Shown here: in pieces, positions 1 to 8,810 of the stretch
How positions within the stretch are numbered: position 1 is the first letter of the stretch
How the letters are laid out: each line of letters begins with the position of its first letter
Source of the DNA: Rhodococcus globerulus NBRC 14531
GTDB lineage: Bacteria; Actinomycetota; Actinomycetes; Mycobacteriales; Mycobacteriaceae
NCBI RefSeq assembly: GCF_001894805.1
Contig: NZ_BCWX01000002.1
Location: 992,001-1,056,000 of the forward strand
DNA: 64,000 nt
Reading direction: 5' to 3'
Notes under the pieces: generated by a model
What the model was told of the DNA's origin: nothing
Database searches by the model: none
The model's input: the letters and a program-made list of their open reading frames with translations, nothing else
Translations under genes and position numbers: made by a program

Positions 1-303
1 CACTCCTGTAAATGGCCGGAAGATAGGGAATCCGGAGATGGGGCGGTAGTCATATCTTGGTTCTGGGCTGCAGTGGATCATCCGAATTAACACCGGTGAC
101 CACCGCGAGTCAAAAGCATTGTCCACAAGCGCATTACGGCAGATGTATGCCATGTGCGGGCCCGGATCGGGCGTTATGTTCCTCAGCGCGCGAAACTCGG
201 ATGGTCTCGAAAGCTGCGAAGTCCCGAGAATGCAATGACCAGCCGAGGTGGCGACGATTCGCTCTTGGCTCGTCGCGATGCGAAGTCGCAGTTCCCTGCC
301 GGG
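1..303. other. No supported gene at left edge
   Basis: I see no reading frame here with convincing start, ribosome binding site or recognisable protein. It lies downstream of the minus-strand dioxygenase gene and no clear terminator hairpin was found. Confidence 0.4.
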
Positions 304-1251
304 TTACCGCGAGATGCCGGTGGGCTTGCTTCCTATGATCGAAATGCGTTCCATCACACGGCGCGCGGGGTAGTAGTCGCTCGACGCGTAGTGCTGGCAC
401 GTCCGGTTGTCCCAGAAAGCGATGGTATTCGGCTTCCACCGCAACCGAACCTGCAACTCAGGGCGCATCAGGTGACGGTACAGCAGGCGCAGGAGTTCGT
501 TTGATTCCTGCTCTGATACACCCAGAATTCGTTGTGTGAATGCAACATTGACAAAAAGTACGCGCCGACCGGTTTCCGGGATCACTCGCACAACGGGGTG
601 GTGCACCGGTGGGAAGCTCGGTCGGAGCTTGTCGATCGCTTCCTGTGGCATCCCGGACCCGAACGAGGTGATCCAGTCGTGTTCGGCTTCGAGGTGATCG
701 ATCCGGGCCTTGATGTCGCCGGGAAGCAAGTCGTATGCCGCGCCGGTGTCGGCCCAGAGTGTGTCGCCGCCGACAGTGGGGATCTCGATGGCACGTAAAA
801 CTGCTGCGAACGAGGGGAATTCGTGCCATGTGACGTCGTTGTGCCAGATGTTCTCGGCGCCGACGGCGGCTGCGTCCTTGGCGAGGGTGGCGACGTCGAC
901 GTCGCTTTGTCCTGGTTGGGTGTACTGGTAGAACGGGTGCTGTTCGAGGTCTCCCCATGCTTCGGCAAAGGCACGGTGGTCCGCGCGTTCGATGTCCTGG
1001 TCCCGGAAGAACAGGACTTTCCATTCGAGCAGTGCGCGGCGCAGTTCCGCCATGACCTCGTCCGACAGATTTCCGCCCAGTCGTATTCCGGAGATTTCGG
1101 CACCGATGGTCGGTGTCTGTGGTTCTAGTGAGAACACTTCGTAGGGAGGAGTTTCCACATTCTCTGCGGTTCGCGGGGCGATGATCGGTCCGAAGTATGC
1201 GAGGGGATCGGTCGGTGTGGGTGCTGCAGTAGCGGGAAGTGCATATGTCAT
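304..1251 (-). CDS. TauD/TfdA-family Fe(II)/2-oxoglutarate dioxygenase
   Basis: This 315-residue protein has the full TauD-family layout, with the iron-binding HxD pair in WHNDVTWH (H137, D139), the distal histidine in CQHYASSDYY (H287) and the 2-oxoglutarate-binding arginine in ARRVMER (R298). Family members hydroxylate sulfonates, sulfate esters or aryloxyalkanoates using iron, oxygen and 2-oxoglutarate; the substrate cannot be read from the sequence. Its ATG overlaps the stop of the upstream TetR gene (ATGA), so the two form one operon and the dioxygenase is probably the enzyme controlled by that regulator. Length and motifs suggest an intact cytoplasmic enzyme. Confidence 0.9.
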   Translation of the reverse strand: MTYALPATAAPTPTDPLAYFGPIIAPRTAENVETPPYEVFSLEPQTPTIGAEISGIRLGGNLSDEVMAELRRALLEWKVLFFRDQDIERADHRAFAEAWGDLEQHPFYQYTQPGQSDVDVATLAKDAAAVGAENIWHNDVTWHEFPSFAAVLRAIEIPTVGGDTLWADTGAAYDLLPGDIKARIDHLEAEHDWITSFGSGMPQEAIDKLRPSFPPVHHPVVRVIPETGRRVLFVNVAFTQRILGVSEQESNELLRLLYRHLMRPELQVRLRWKPNTIAFWDNRTCQHYASSDYYPARRVMERISIIGSKPTGISR

Positions 1252-1880
1252 GAGGATGCTCCTGAGGATTTGGTTGTCATCGAGGTCGGTGCCTCGAGCA
1301 TGGCCACGCAGGTATCGACGAGATCGCAGACGATCGCCGTACTCTCTGCGGGAGTGCGATCGCTTCCTTCGTGTGCCGCGAGCACTGTCATGTTGTGCAT
1401 GACGATGCCATCGGTGCGCCAGATCGCGATCGGGTTCGGTGCCGGACAGAGTTCGATCAGCAACTGCCGGACGTGCTTGTAGCTTTCTGCTCTCAGGTGC
1501 TTCTCAATCATGTCAGCGAGAGCGGGATTGAACAGGGCTTGGACAAGGAACCGCGCGTAGCGACTACCGGAGCGACCGAGAGTTTCGGCTGCCAACGGCC
1601 GGACAAGGGCCTCGACGGCTTGTCGGGTAGTAGGCGGCGTGCCCAGTCGCGTTATCTCGTCGAGCTTTTCTTGTCGACGCGTATCAACGGGGGACATCCG
1701 AGCTTCGACAAGGGCTTCGATGAGACCCTCCCGGGAACCGAAATGGTATTTCGCTGCAGATTTGTTCGATTGGTTCGCTGTGAGTTGGACGTCCTTGAGA
1801 GTCAGTGCGTGCAAGCCACGTTCGGCGACGATGTGTTCGGCCGCTTCGATCATCGCCAGTCGAGACGTGGTCTGCGTCAT
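1248..1880 (-). CDS. TetR-family transcriptional regulator
   Basis: A 210-residue TetR-type repressor with an N-terminal helix-turn-helix of the TLKDVQLTANQSNKSAAKYHF type (about residues 25-47) and a helical ligand-binding C-terminus. I chose the ATG at 1880 over the GTG six bases upstream (1886) because a TTGACA-17-TAATGT promoter on this strand ends six bases before the ATG, implying a leaderless transcript, and because the GTG lies inside the palindrome covering that promoter. The gene is cotranscribed with the TauD-type dioxygenase through an ATGA overlap. The likely role is autorepression and control of that enzyme, relieved by a substrate-related ligand. Confidence 0.88.
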   Translation of the reverse strand: MTQTTSRLAMIEAAEHIVAERGLHALTLKDVQLTANQSNKSAAKYHFGSREGLIEALVEARMSPVDTRRQEKLDEITRLGTPPTTRQAVEALVRPLAAETLGRSGSRYARFLVQALFNPALADMIEKHLRAESYKHVRQLLIELCPAPNPIAIWRTDGIVMHNMTVLAAHEGSDRTPAESTAIVCDLVDTCVAMLEAPTSMTTKSSGASS

Positions 1881-1884
1881 ACCC

Positions 1885-1915
1885 ACACATTAAGGTTGCA
1901 ACCTTAATGTGTCAA
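1885..1915 (-). promoter_or_regulatory. TetR operator: perfect 28-bp palindrome over a leaderless promoter
   Basis: Positions 1885-1912 form a perfect 28-bp inverted repeat centred between 1898 and 1899, with half-site ACACATTAAGGTTG. On the minus strand it covers a consensus-like promoter: TTGACA (complement of 1910-1915), a 17-bp spacer and TAATGT (complement of 1887-1892), six bases before the ATG at 1880. Binding of the adjacent TetR protein would block RNA polymerase directly. Confidence 0.85.
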
Positions 1916-2944
1916 GACTCTCTGGTGGCTGTGTCATCAGGGAAGGAACCTTCAATTTTTCACGCTCTGTGCTTCACACTGATTGTCCGAGAGGCGTTGA
2001 TACATAACGTTCAGTGCCGGAATGCCATTCGTGTTGGATCCCGGAGGGCTTCTCCGAAGTCGTCGATACCGAAGACCTGACTGAGCAGTATCGGAAAATC
2101 TTGCCGGATACAAGGTTCCGCAAACAATCGTTTTCATTCCGCACATCCGACGTTCCCCCGCAGGCGATCACAGTGCGATCCTCTCCCTCGGCATGCGCAC
2201 ATGACATTTTTCGACTGCTCGGCGCATTCGGGTGGTCTGCATTCGTGAACCGGCTACGCGAATCCCTGAAAGAAAGGGGGTTTTGCTTCGGGTTCAAATT
2301 TTCCAATGATGTTTGGGAATAGTTGATTTGAGAATGGTGATGATTTCCGGGTGCGTCAGCGCCCGCGTTTGTGCAGAGCACGGGCTGCCCGACTGTCTGT
2401 CGATGTAGGGATATCGGCCGAGGGCCGTTATTGCTCCGGGATGCTTCCGGGCCGCTGCGTTAGATTCGTCATGAGTTAATTGCGAATGCGAGAGAACGGC
2501 TGATGGGTTCGGGGATTGCTCGGTGTTCAATGCGCATCAAATGCCCTATGACCTCCCATGAGGGGCCGGAACGCGTATTTATCGCCGCGTGCAGGCTAAA
2601 CGACATCGCTATTTCGGCGACACCGGGCGAGCCTTAGGGACGAAGCCTTCACGCGTTGACGTCCGAAGGATCGGTACATGAGACGATCCGCCAATGACGA
2701 AACATCACAGGGCTGAGGTTAAGCGCGGTGAGGCGCGCAGAACCGACAGCCCGATTGCAAACGTGGCTAGTCATTGCACTGTACATTTTCACTGCGTTTG
2801 CGGTTATCTGCGTCACATGTACGGCAAGAGCCGCCCGACGTGAGTGTGAAGGGGCAGGTCACAATTGCGTTGCGGGAGACTTTCATTCGCGTCTCGCGGG
2901 ATCAAAGTCCAGTACGTCGGTGCGTTGCGTGTCAAGGTCCTAGC
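1916..2944. other. About 1 kb intergenic stretch, no supported gene
   Basis: Several short frames exist on both strands, but none has recognisable similarity, good codon usage or a decent ribosome binding site. The stretch looks less GC-rich than its neighbours. A frame at 2728-2943 contains a hydrophobic segment but is not convincing. This may be decayed accessory DNA between the TetR operon and the small membrane peptide gene. Confidence 0.4.
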
Positions 2945-3064
2945 ATGTGGTGGATTGCCGAAATTATCGTCGGGTGGACCGCAGTGGGTGCCTGCGTTGC
3001 GATCTGGCTAGGTCGCGCCATCAACAATGCGGAGATGCAGGAACCGTACCGCTTCTCGCGCTGA
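2945..3064 (+). CDS. Small single-span membrane peptide (39 aa)
   Basis: A 39-codon frame begins MWWIAEIIVGWTAV and continues as one hydrophobic helix (about residues 3-23), followed by a charged tail with AINNAEMQEP. The positive residues after the helix (GRAIN) suggest an N-out/C-in single-span protein. An AAGG lies nine bases before the ATG. I do not recognise a family. Short proteins of this shape (aromatic start, one helix, ARG/GLU tail) are common unannotated products in Rhodococcus and relatives, which is my only support beyond the hydrophobic pattern. It stands alone with no operon partner. Confidence 0.5.
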   Translation: MWWIAEIIVGWTAVGACVAIWLGRAINNAEMQEPYRFSR

Positions 3065-3660
3065 GCATTACCGGCGGCGCGAGGCGGAAGTTTCCGCGCC
3101 GCACCGGGAGCGCTCGGCAGTTAGCGCAACTGGTTCGCTGTGCGCGCAGCGGCGCGTCGGCCGCCACGAGTTGTGGCCGGTCTTCTCCGGCCACTATATG
3201 ACACGTCTCGATGATGGCCCGGGAGCGATGGCGGGGTGACGCCATCGTCGAAACCTCACCGCCGATGACGTCTCACACGATCGCAGCGGTACGACGTTGC
3301 TGCGAAAAACGCCATCGCCCGTGGGCGTACTAAAGCCTCGTCCACCGAAATCCGAAGCTTCGCTGCAAACATCCCGACGCGATATGAATGCTCCACGCCA
3401 GAGCTGACTGTTCGATGGGGAGAAGCGCATGCGTGCACTGTGCAGAGTGCGTGGTGGTTAGAATGGCACGCCGGTGTCAGTAAGCGATCAGAGGGGTCGC
3501 GACCTCAAACCCTCGTTGTGACTGAGAAGAGCAGGCGTTTTGTGGTGCGATCGAAATCGGCGGTGGCGCACTCGGACTGTCGGCAGGACGGTCGGCCGGC
3601 AATCGAGGCGTCGGGGGTGTCCCTATTGTTTCGTCAAGCATTGTTTTCGTCAAGCGGAAG
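3065..3660. other. Intergenic stretch beside IS110 remnant
   Basis: No supported gene. Near 3627-3655 a TTGTTTCGTCAAGC motif is repeated almost exactly with a one-base difference, just beyond the end of the transposase remnant. This could be the decayed end of the insertion sequence. Confidence 0.35.
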
Positions 3661-4330
3661 TCACGGCGGGTGATCGATAGGGTTCGTGAGCATGGCGTAG
3701 AGGACATCGCAGCGGCGACTGGCGAGGCAGATGAGGGCGGCGCCCAAGCTTTTTTCCTTCGGCTCGCTTTCGGCAGTAGTAGGTGCGACTGGCGGTGTCG
3801 TGCAGTGCGGCGAACGCTGAAAGGAACAGGGCGCGTTTGAGTTTGCGATTACCTGATCGGGCGGGGTGTTCCCTGTGGATCGAAGTCCCCGAGCAGTGGG
3901 TCGCGGGTGCGATCCCGGCGTAGGCGGCGAGGTGAGCGGTGGAGGCGAATGCTGAATCATCGCCGACTTGAGCAAGATTCGTGCGCCGGCCGAAGACCCC
4001 GATGCCCGGCGTGGAGATCAACCGGGAAAGAGTGTGGTCTTCTGGCATCCTCTCCACGTCCTCGCTGATTGATTTGCGTTGCTGAAGAATCGCTTTCAGC
4101 GAATCAGCACGTTTTGGGACCACGATCTCGGCAGCTGTCGTTCCTGGAACAGCAACGGGCTGCGCCTCGAGTGCGGCGTGGAGGTCGGCGACCTACCGGG
4201 TGCCCATGCGCGGTGCAATTTTGGTGGCATTGATTGTCCTGCAGGAGGGTTGAGCGTTGCTGCGAGGTGTGCAACGTCGGCGCCGATACCGCTTAAGTCA
4301 GTGTGGGAGAAATCGGACGTCAGTGCCGTC
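3661..4330 (-). pseudogene. Decayed IS110-family transposase
   Basis: The minus strand encodes the C-terminal transposase_20 half of an IS110-type enzyme: STPGIG, FASTAHLAAYAGIAPAT and GNRKLKRALFLSAFAAL are characteristic. The reading frame is broken twice. An in-frame TAG lies at 4195-4193, between RMGTR and VADLHAALEAQ. A frameshift near 3745-3760 moves the ending (ALICLASRRCDVLYAML) to another frame. Upstream of about 4330 similarity fades and the catalytic N-terminal RuvC-like domain is missing. This is a dead insertion sequence remnant in an accessory region; precise element ends were not found. Confidence 0.8.
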
Positions 4331-4621
4331 GCAAGAGGAGAGCCGCCGCCGACCACCGTGGAGTCGGTTGATGCGCCGGGTGTCTTTACTCAGAACGGTT
4401 CCGAACGCTCCAAGAACGCCGTTGTGGCTTTTGTCGATGGAGCATCTTTCTGGACTCCCACTTCCCCTGGCGAGCATTCCCTGATGGCGTACCAGACTTC
4501 GGCAGGAGGGCCGATCGAAACGGTGACGGTAAACCCGGGTGTGCTGCTCGGGCCCGGTTGTATCTCGCACCCTGACGGAAATCGCGGTGTGAGCCCACGG
4601 GTGCGTCTCGACGGTCGACAT

Positions 4622-4644
4622 ATACAACCATTTGGTTGTATGTT
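4622..4644 (+). promoter_or_regulatory. ArsR operator and leaderless -10 box
   Basis: ATACAACCATTTGGTTGTAT (4622-4641) is an inverted repeat with 9-bp arms and a TT centre, of the ACAACCA/TGGTTGT type used by ArsR-family regulators paired with SRPBCC proteins. A TATGTT (4639-4644) overlaps its right end and sits six bases before the GTG at 4651, so the operator covers the core promoter and the transcript is probably leaderless. Confidence 0.75.
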
Positions 4645-4650
4645 TGTGGT

Positions 4651-4992
4651 GTGAACGGAGACGACGAGGATCGCGCGGACGCACTGTTCCGTGCGCTTTC
4701 GGACCGGACGCGGCGCGACATTATGCGCCGTGTGCTGGCCGGGGAGCACTCGGTTTCTGCGCTCGCTGCGAAGTACGACATGAGCTTCGCTGCCGTGCAG
4801 AAGCATGTCGCTGTGCTGGAGAAAGCCGGCCTCATCACCAAGCGACGCACCGGTCGAGAGCATCTCGCCAGCGGCGACGTGACGGCGTTGCGGTCGGTGG
4901 CGGCCATGCTCACCGAACTGGAGCAAGCGTGGCGCGGCCGCATCGGACGTATTGACGAACTCATCGCATTCGACTCGCCCAAGGAGGGCTGA
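4651..4992 (+). CDS. ArsR-family transcriptional regulator
   Basis: A 113-residue winged-helix repressor, starting VNGDDEDRADALFRALSD. The family hallmarks are ALSDRTRRDIMRRVLAGEHSV and the recognition helix in YDMSFAAVQKHVAVLEKAGL, followed by a wing with KRRTGREH. It lacks obvious metal-binding cysteines (no CxC), which fits the subgroup paired with SRPBCC/AHSA1 proteins rather than metal sensors. I chose GTG 4651 because a -10 box ends six bases before it; a TTG at 4636 would lie inside the operator. The SRPBCC gene starts three bases after its stop, so the pair is one operon, probably autoregulated. Confidence 0.88.
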   Translation: MNGDDEDRADALFRALSDRTRRDIMRRVLAGEHSVSALAAKYDMSFAAVQKHVAVLEKAGLITKRRTGREHLASGDVTALRSVAAMLTELEQAWRGRIGRIDELIAFDSPKEG

Positions 4993-4995
4993 ACC

Positions 4996-5481
4996 ATGCC
5001 TGTTACCGATGTCCAGCAGGACGTAGACACCCGAACATTGACCATCGTCGCGGAATTCGCCGCGCCGGTGGAACGTATCTGGCAGGTCTACGCCGACCCA
5101 CGCCAGTTGGAGAAGGTTTGGGGCCCACCGACTTACCCGGCGACCGTGGTGGAGCACAACCTCACTCCCGGGGGTCGCACGACCTACTATATGACCGGCC
5201 CGGATGGTGAGAAATTTGCAGGCTACTGGGAGATTACGGCCACCGACGAACCGACGAGCTTCTCGTTCGATGACGGCTTCGCCGACGAGGATTTCACCCC
5301 GAATCCCGAGATGCCGGTTTCGAAGAACGTCTTCACTTTCACCGAGCACGACGGTGGCACGCGCGCGACCTACGTGAGCACTTACGAATCCGTCGAGGCG
5401 TTGCAGCAGGTGCTTGATATGGGTGTCGTCGAGGGTGCTTCGTCGGCGATCAACCAGATCGACGATCTGGTCGCTTCCTGA
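4996..5481 (+). CDS. SRPBCC/AHSA1-domain protein
   Basis: A 161-residue START-like (SRPBCC) fold protein of the activator-of-Hsp90 homology-1 type, with the typical opening of strand and helix (FAAPVERIWQVYADPRQLEKVWGP) and the closing amphipathic helix (GASSAINQIDDLVA). The fold makes a deep hydrophobic pocket for lipids or small aromatics. It follows the ArsR regulator by three bases with a GGAGG site inside that gap, a pairing widespread in actinobacteria. The ligand and any enzymatic activity are unknown. It is convergent with the DUF1254 gene. Confidence 0.85.
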   Translation: MPVTDVQQDVDTRTLTIVAEFAAPVERIWQVYADPRQLEKVWGPPTYPATVVEHNLTPGGRTTYYMTGPDGEKFAGYWEITATDEPTSFSFDDGFADEDFTPNPEMPVSKNVFTFTEHDGGTRATYVSTYESVEALQQVLDMGVVEGASSAINQIDDLVAS

Positions 5482-5493
5482 GCGGCGACAGTG

Positions 5494-6915
5494 TTACCGG
5501 ATTTCGTCGAAGTCTGGGAGTGACCAGGATTTGTCGAAGAAGGGCTCGGTGGCCGCGTACATGCGGAAGTAGACGAACCAGCCGTCCTCGGCAACCGTCT
5601 TCATCCAATTGTTGTCGGCTGTTTCGGGTGCCGACGGACCGATGTAGAGGTCGATGCTGCCATCTTCGTTGAAGTCCAACATCTCGTCCCGGCTGTCCAG
5701 GCTGACACTGCGAATGTCATTGCCGCCGTTCTCATACGGCCGACGTGTGTTCTCGCTGTAGAGAGTGAGAGACCAGAACTGTGCGACGGGTACGTCGGCG
5801 GGCACGTGCAGGCGATAGGTCCGGTCGGCGCGCACCAGGCGACCCTCGCTGTCCCGCTTCGAGGTCAGGTAGACCTGCCCGACACCGGGAGTTGGGTGAA
5901 CCATGCCCTTGGTGGTCGTGACTGCCTCGTAGAACAGAGTGGCGCGCTGATCGAGTTGCAGAATTGTGTCGGTCTCCTGTTCGATCTCGAAGTCGATGAG
6001 TTTGTACCAGCTCGTACCTGCCCAGTAGGGGGTCGTGTGCCGCGGGTTGACCTGCATGGTGCGGACCAGCAACTCGCCGAGCGCGGCGCCCTCGAGGAGA
6101 AGCCGCTGCTGGCGCTCATCAGGTGCAAACGATTCGCCTTTGACGATACCCAGGGGCTCGAGCATCGCCATCAGGGCTTTGTCGACTTCTCGGACAGGTT
6201 CTTCACCCAATACCGTCGCGAGGTCGTCCCAATAGCCGAGGCCGCGCGATGGTGTTGCGCTCCATTCGGTATCGACCCCTTCGATGAAGTTCACGGGTGT
6301 GGGCGCGGAACCGATCCGCGCGAGAGCGAGGCCTCGTTTTGACGAGGCCATCACGTCCGCGTCCTGGGTTAGCACCCGGAACGCAATAAAGATATTGACT
6401 GTCGCCGAACGTGCCACATATCTACCGGAGTCCTCGAACGGTGCGGCATCGTCGTTCGGGCCGAGGATGACGTAGCCGCCACCCTTGCCTTGGTCAGGCC
6501 CGGTCAGGCCGAGATCGACCACTGGTCGCTGCCAGAAGTCCAGGACGCCGCCCGCGGTTGGGCCGGCGGGGTAGTCGATGAGAACCGGTCCGTCAGCGAG
6601 AGTGCTGAAATTGATGATGTACGGCGTGGTGAGGTTTGCGGTGACGATGCCTCGCTTCTCCCGTAAAGTCTCGTACACGACGAAGTCGCCGAAGTTGTTG
6701 GCGCCAAACGTTTTTGCTGCGCGGTCGCGCCAGGTGACGAACCCGACGAGCGGAAGCGCCCACAGATAGGCCTGGGCGGCGCGCTGTACATCTAGTTGGT
6801 CGAAGAGTAATTCGGCGGACGCGTCGGTCGGGAATGTGTGCTCGAGTTCGATTGTGCCGAACGAGGTATTGATGACCTCGTCACCGGTCAACCGTGCATC
6901 GCGAAGGGTGGACAT
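5494..6915 (-). CDS. DUF1254/DUF1214-domain protein
   Basis: A 473-residue protein with an N-terminal DUF1254 region (RAAQAYLWALPLVGFVTWRD, then NLTTPYIINFSTLADGPVLI) and a C-terminal DUF1214 region (PVAQFWSLTLYSENTRRPYEN and NNWMKTVAEDGWFVYFRMYA). Both domains are of unknown function and adopt beta-rich folds; actinobacteria carry many copies. The frame stays open for another 477 bases upstream, but I start at ATG 6915 because GGAG and AAAGG precede it and the upstream residues look non-coding. No signal peptide is seen. It is transcribed in the same direction as the solute-binding protein upstream, but a hairpin lies between them. Confidence 0.82.
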   Translation of the reverse strand: MSTLRDARLTGDEVINTSFGTIELEHTFPTDASAELLFDQLDVQRAAQAYLWALPLVGFVTWRDRAAKTFGANNFGDFVVYETLREKRGIVTANLTTPYIINFSTLADGPVLIDYPAGPTAGGVLDFWQRPVVDLGLTGPDQGKGGGYVILGPNDDAAPFEDSGRYVARSATVNIFIAFRVLTQDADVMASSKRGLALARIGSAPTPVNFIEGVDTEWSATPSRGLGYWDDLATVLGEEPVREVDKALMAMLEPLGIVKGESFAPDERQQRLLLEGAALGELLVRTMQVNPRHTTPYWAGTSWYKLIDFEIEQETDTILQLDQRATLFYEAVTTTKGMVHPTPGVGQVYLTSKRDSEGRLVRADRTYRLHVPADVPVAQFWSLTLYSENTRRPYENGGNDIRSVSLDSRDEMLDFNEDGSIDLYIGPSAPETADNNWMKTVAEDGWFVYFRMYAATEPFFDKSWSLPDFDEIR

Positions 6916-7051
6916 ACTCCGTACCTTTCGTCCCAGGTCTCGATCCGGGCAAATACGACGGATCGTCGTGGGGACGCTACCTGTAGGAAGCCGCTGACAT
7001 GGTCGATCAGCCAGTGCTGCGCCGGATCGTTTGCCGATCGTCACATATGAC

Positions 7052-7082
7052 CGCCGGTGGCACTCGATGAGCGCCACCGGCG
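7052..7082 (-). terminator. Hairpin terminator after solute-binding protein gene
   Basis: Arms at 7052-7061 and 7073-7082 (CGCCGGTGGC / GCCACCGGCG) form a 10-bp stem with an 11-base loop, starting ten bases past the solute-binding protein stop codon on the minus strand. There is no T run, as is common in actinobacteria. Confidence 0.65.
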
Positions 7083-7091
7083 TCCTGCGAA

Positions 7092-8516
7092 TTAGGCCTG
7101 CGGCTTGATCACGTTCGCGTTGAGGTACTTCGTGGAGATGCGATCGGCATCCAGATCGGTGCCCCAGATGCTCTTGTCGTTGGCGATGAGGTACTTGGGG
7201 TCGCACTTGAACTCGCCGGCTTTCGCCGGGAAAACCTGTGAGTATTCGGCGCCCTTCAGCGCTGTCATGAGGCCGCAGGTGGCCGGCATGTTCTTGCCCG
7301 GATCGGTAACAGCGTGCAATCCGCCGCCGTCCCAGTCGTGGATCGACGACAGTTCGTTGACCATGCACTGGCGCGTCAGGTCGCTGCCGCACTCATCCGC
7401 CGCGGTGGCCCAGAGCAGGAACGACGATGCAGCCTGCATACCGAGGAGTGCCGTCTTGCCGCCACCTGCGGATACCAGGTCGGAGTACTGCTTCACAGCC
7501 GGAACCTTGTCGGCATTCTCGAGCATCTGGAAAATCATGTCCGCGTTCAGGTTGTCGAGCAGTCCGGTGTCCTTGTTCCAGGCCGAAACAGCCTCGCCGT
7601 ACCAGGTGGCCTCACCGAAGAAGATCGGGTCCATACCGACCTGATCGAGAGACTTGACGAAGTTCAGCTCGGCCGGGCTGGCCGAACGCGAGGTCCAGAT
7701 ACCCTTGACGCCACATTCCTTGAACTTCTCGGCAAACGGCACGTAGCTGGATTCGCCCTCGTAGTTCAGAGTCACGCCGCAGTCCTTGAGCTTGAAGCCC
7801 GCAGCCGCGGCCATCGCGCGTGTCTTGGTGGTGGAGTTGATGATTGCCGGCATCGTGCTGTTGACGACGTCGAAGTCGTTCAGCAGGTCCGGGTGCATCT
7901 CGGCCATCTGGAACCATGCTGCCGCATTGGAGTAGTCGACGGGCATCGGCACACCCTGGAATGACATCGGACCATTGGTTGCGTCCGGTGACACCGTGAA
8001 TCCGGGAACGGCAACCATGTTGCAGGCCACGCGGGTCTGCTCTGCGGTCTGGTCCATCGCGAATCCGTGACCGACCAACATGAACTGGCTGGCGCAGGCT
8101 TCCTGCATGACCGAGTTGGCCTGCGTCATCGCCGCGTCGTAGTCGGTGCCGACAACCTTGCGGCCGTTGATGCCGCCCTGATCGTTGCACCACGAGATGA
8201 GCGCGCTGACGGCGTCACTCATCTCCTTGTTGAGGCCTGGCGACTTCACGTAGCCGCGGTCGTCGCCGAAGCCGATCTTGATCTCGGTGTCGCTGACACC
8301 CTGATCCGTCGCGCCCTTCGCATCTCCGTCGCCGCACGGCGAATCCAGGGTTCCGAACTTGGCATCGGAACTCTTCGACGCCGCGTCCGCTGTCGCAACG
8401 GATGCACCGTTCGACGTCGCTGACGGGTCGTCACCACGAGCACCGGAACAGGCGGACACCAGAGCGGCGGTGGCGGCAATCGCCACAACCAGCTTCGTGG
8501 TCTTGTTGGGCTTCAC
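7092..8516 (-). CDS. ABC-type solute-binding lipoprotein (type 1 periplasmic fold)
   Basis: A 474-residue secreted lipoprotein with a signal peptide ending in the lipobox VSAC (C23), then a Ser/Thr/Asp-rich linker and a Peripla_BP_6-type domain like branched-chain amino acid or amide binding proteins. DTEIKIGFGDDRGYVKSPG and INGRKVVGTDYDAAMTQA are typical of the N-lobe. I chose GTG 8516 because AAGGAG precedes it at good spacing; upstream in-frame residues are non-coding. No permease or ATPase genes lie nearby, so it is an orphan binding protein that either uses a distant transporter or acts as a sensor. The ligand is unknown. Confidence 0.85.
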   Translation of the reverse strand: MKPNKTTKLVVAIAATAALVSACSGARGDDPSATSNGASVATADAASKSSDAKFGTLDSPCGDGDAKGATDQGVSDTEIKIGFGDDRGYVKSPGLNKEMSDAVSALISWCNDQGGINGRKVVGTDYDAAMTQANSVMQEACASQFMLVGHGFAMDQTAEQTRVACNMVAVPGFTVSPDATNGPMSFQGVPMPVDYSNAAAWFQMAEMHPDLLNDFDVVNSTMPAIINSTTKTRAMAAAAGFKLKDCGVTLNYEGESSYVPFAEKFKECGVKGIWTSRSASPAELNFVKSLDQVGMDPIFFGEATWYGEAVSAWNKDTGLLDNLNADMIFQMLENADKVPAVKQYSDLVSAGGGKTALLGMQAASSFLLWATAADECGSDLTRQCMVNELSSIHDWDGGGLHAVTDPGKNMPATCGLMTALKGAEYSQVFPAKAGEFKCDPKYLIANDKSIWGTDLDADRISTKYLNANVIKPQA

Positions 8517-8772
8517 TTCGAGGTTCTCCTTTTGCAGACGGCACAGCAGTTCACAGGCGGCACTGCCTGGGCAGTTGCACTGAGAGCCGTAGATAATCAG
8601 CGATCGGACAATGCCGAATGCGACTTCCCGATGGGTGAGATACGAAAGTGAAGTGCGACACAGAGCGATGGCTTTTGTGGCTCTGGTCATGCTTTTTCGG
8701 CCTGTTTCAGCCTCGAACCGTCGTGCGGGTCCCTGAACCCGGTCTTGGATGACGGGATCATTCAATACCGGT

Positions 8773-8805
8773 CACCGCGCCCTCGGATTTCCCAGGGGCG
8801 CGGTG
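8773..8805 (-). terminator. Hairpin terminator after 35-aa peptide gene
   Basis: CACCGCGCCC (8773-8782) pairs with GGGCGCGGTG (8796-8805), a perfect 10-bp GC-rich stem six bases past the stop of the small gene on the minus strand. Its placement supports that small gene being real. Confidence 0.65.
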
Positions 8806-8810
8806 GTGGA

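Noticed and set aside
2728-2943. 71-codon plus-strand frame with a hydrophobic stretch (LQTWLVIALYIFTAFAVICV)
   Set aside because: GTG start with a poor ribosome site, a cysteine/arginine-rich tail and no conserved look. The hydrophobic part may be chance in AT-richer DNA.
4079-4654. 191-codon plus-strand frame across the transposase remnant and ArsR operator
   Set aside because: It is antisense to the clear IS110 remnant over its first part and shows no recognisable domain; it would also run through the ArsR operator.
5494-7392. Extended 632-residue version of the DUF1254 protein
   Set aside because: The first 159 residues are arginine-rich noise and include the hairpin after the solute-binding gene; a good start with ribosome site exists at 6915.
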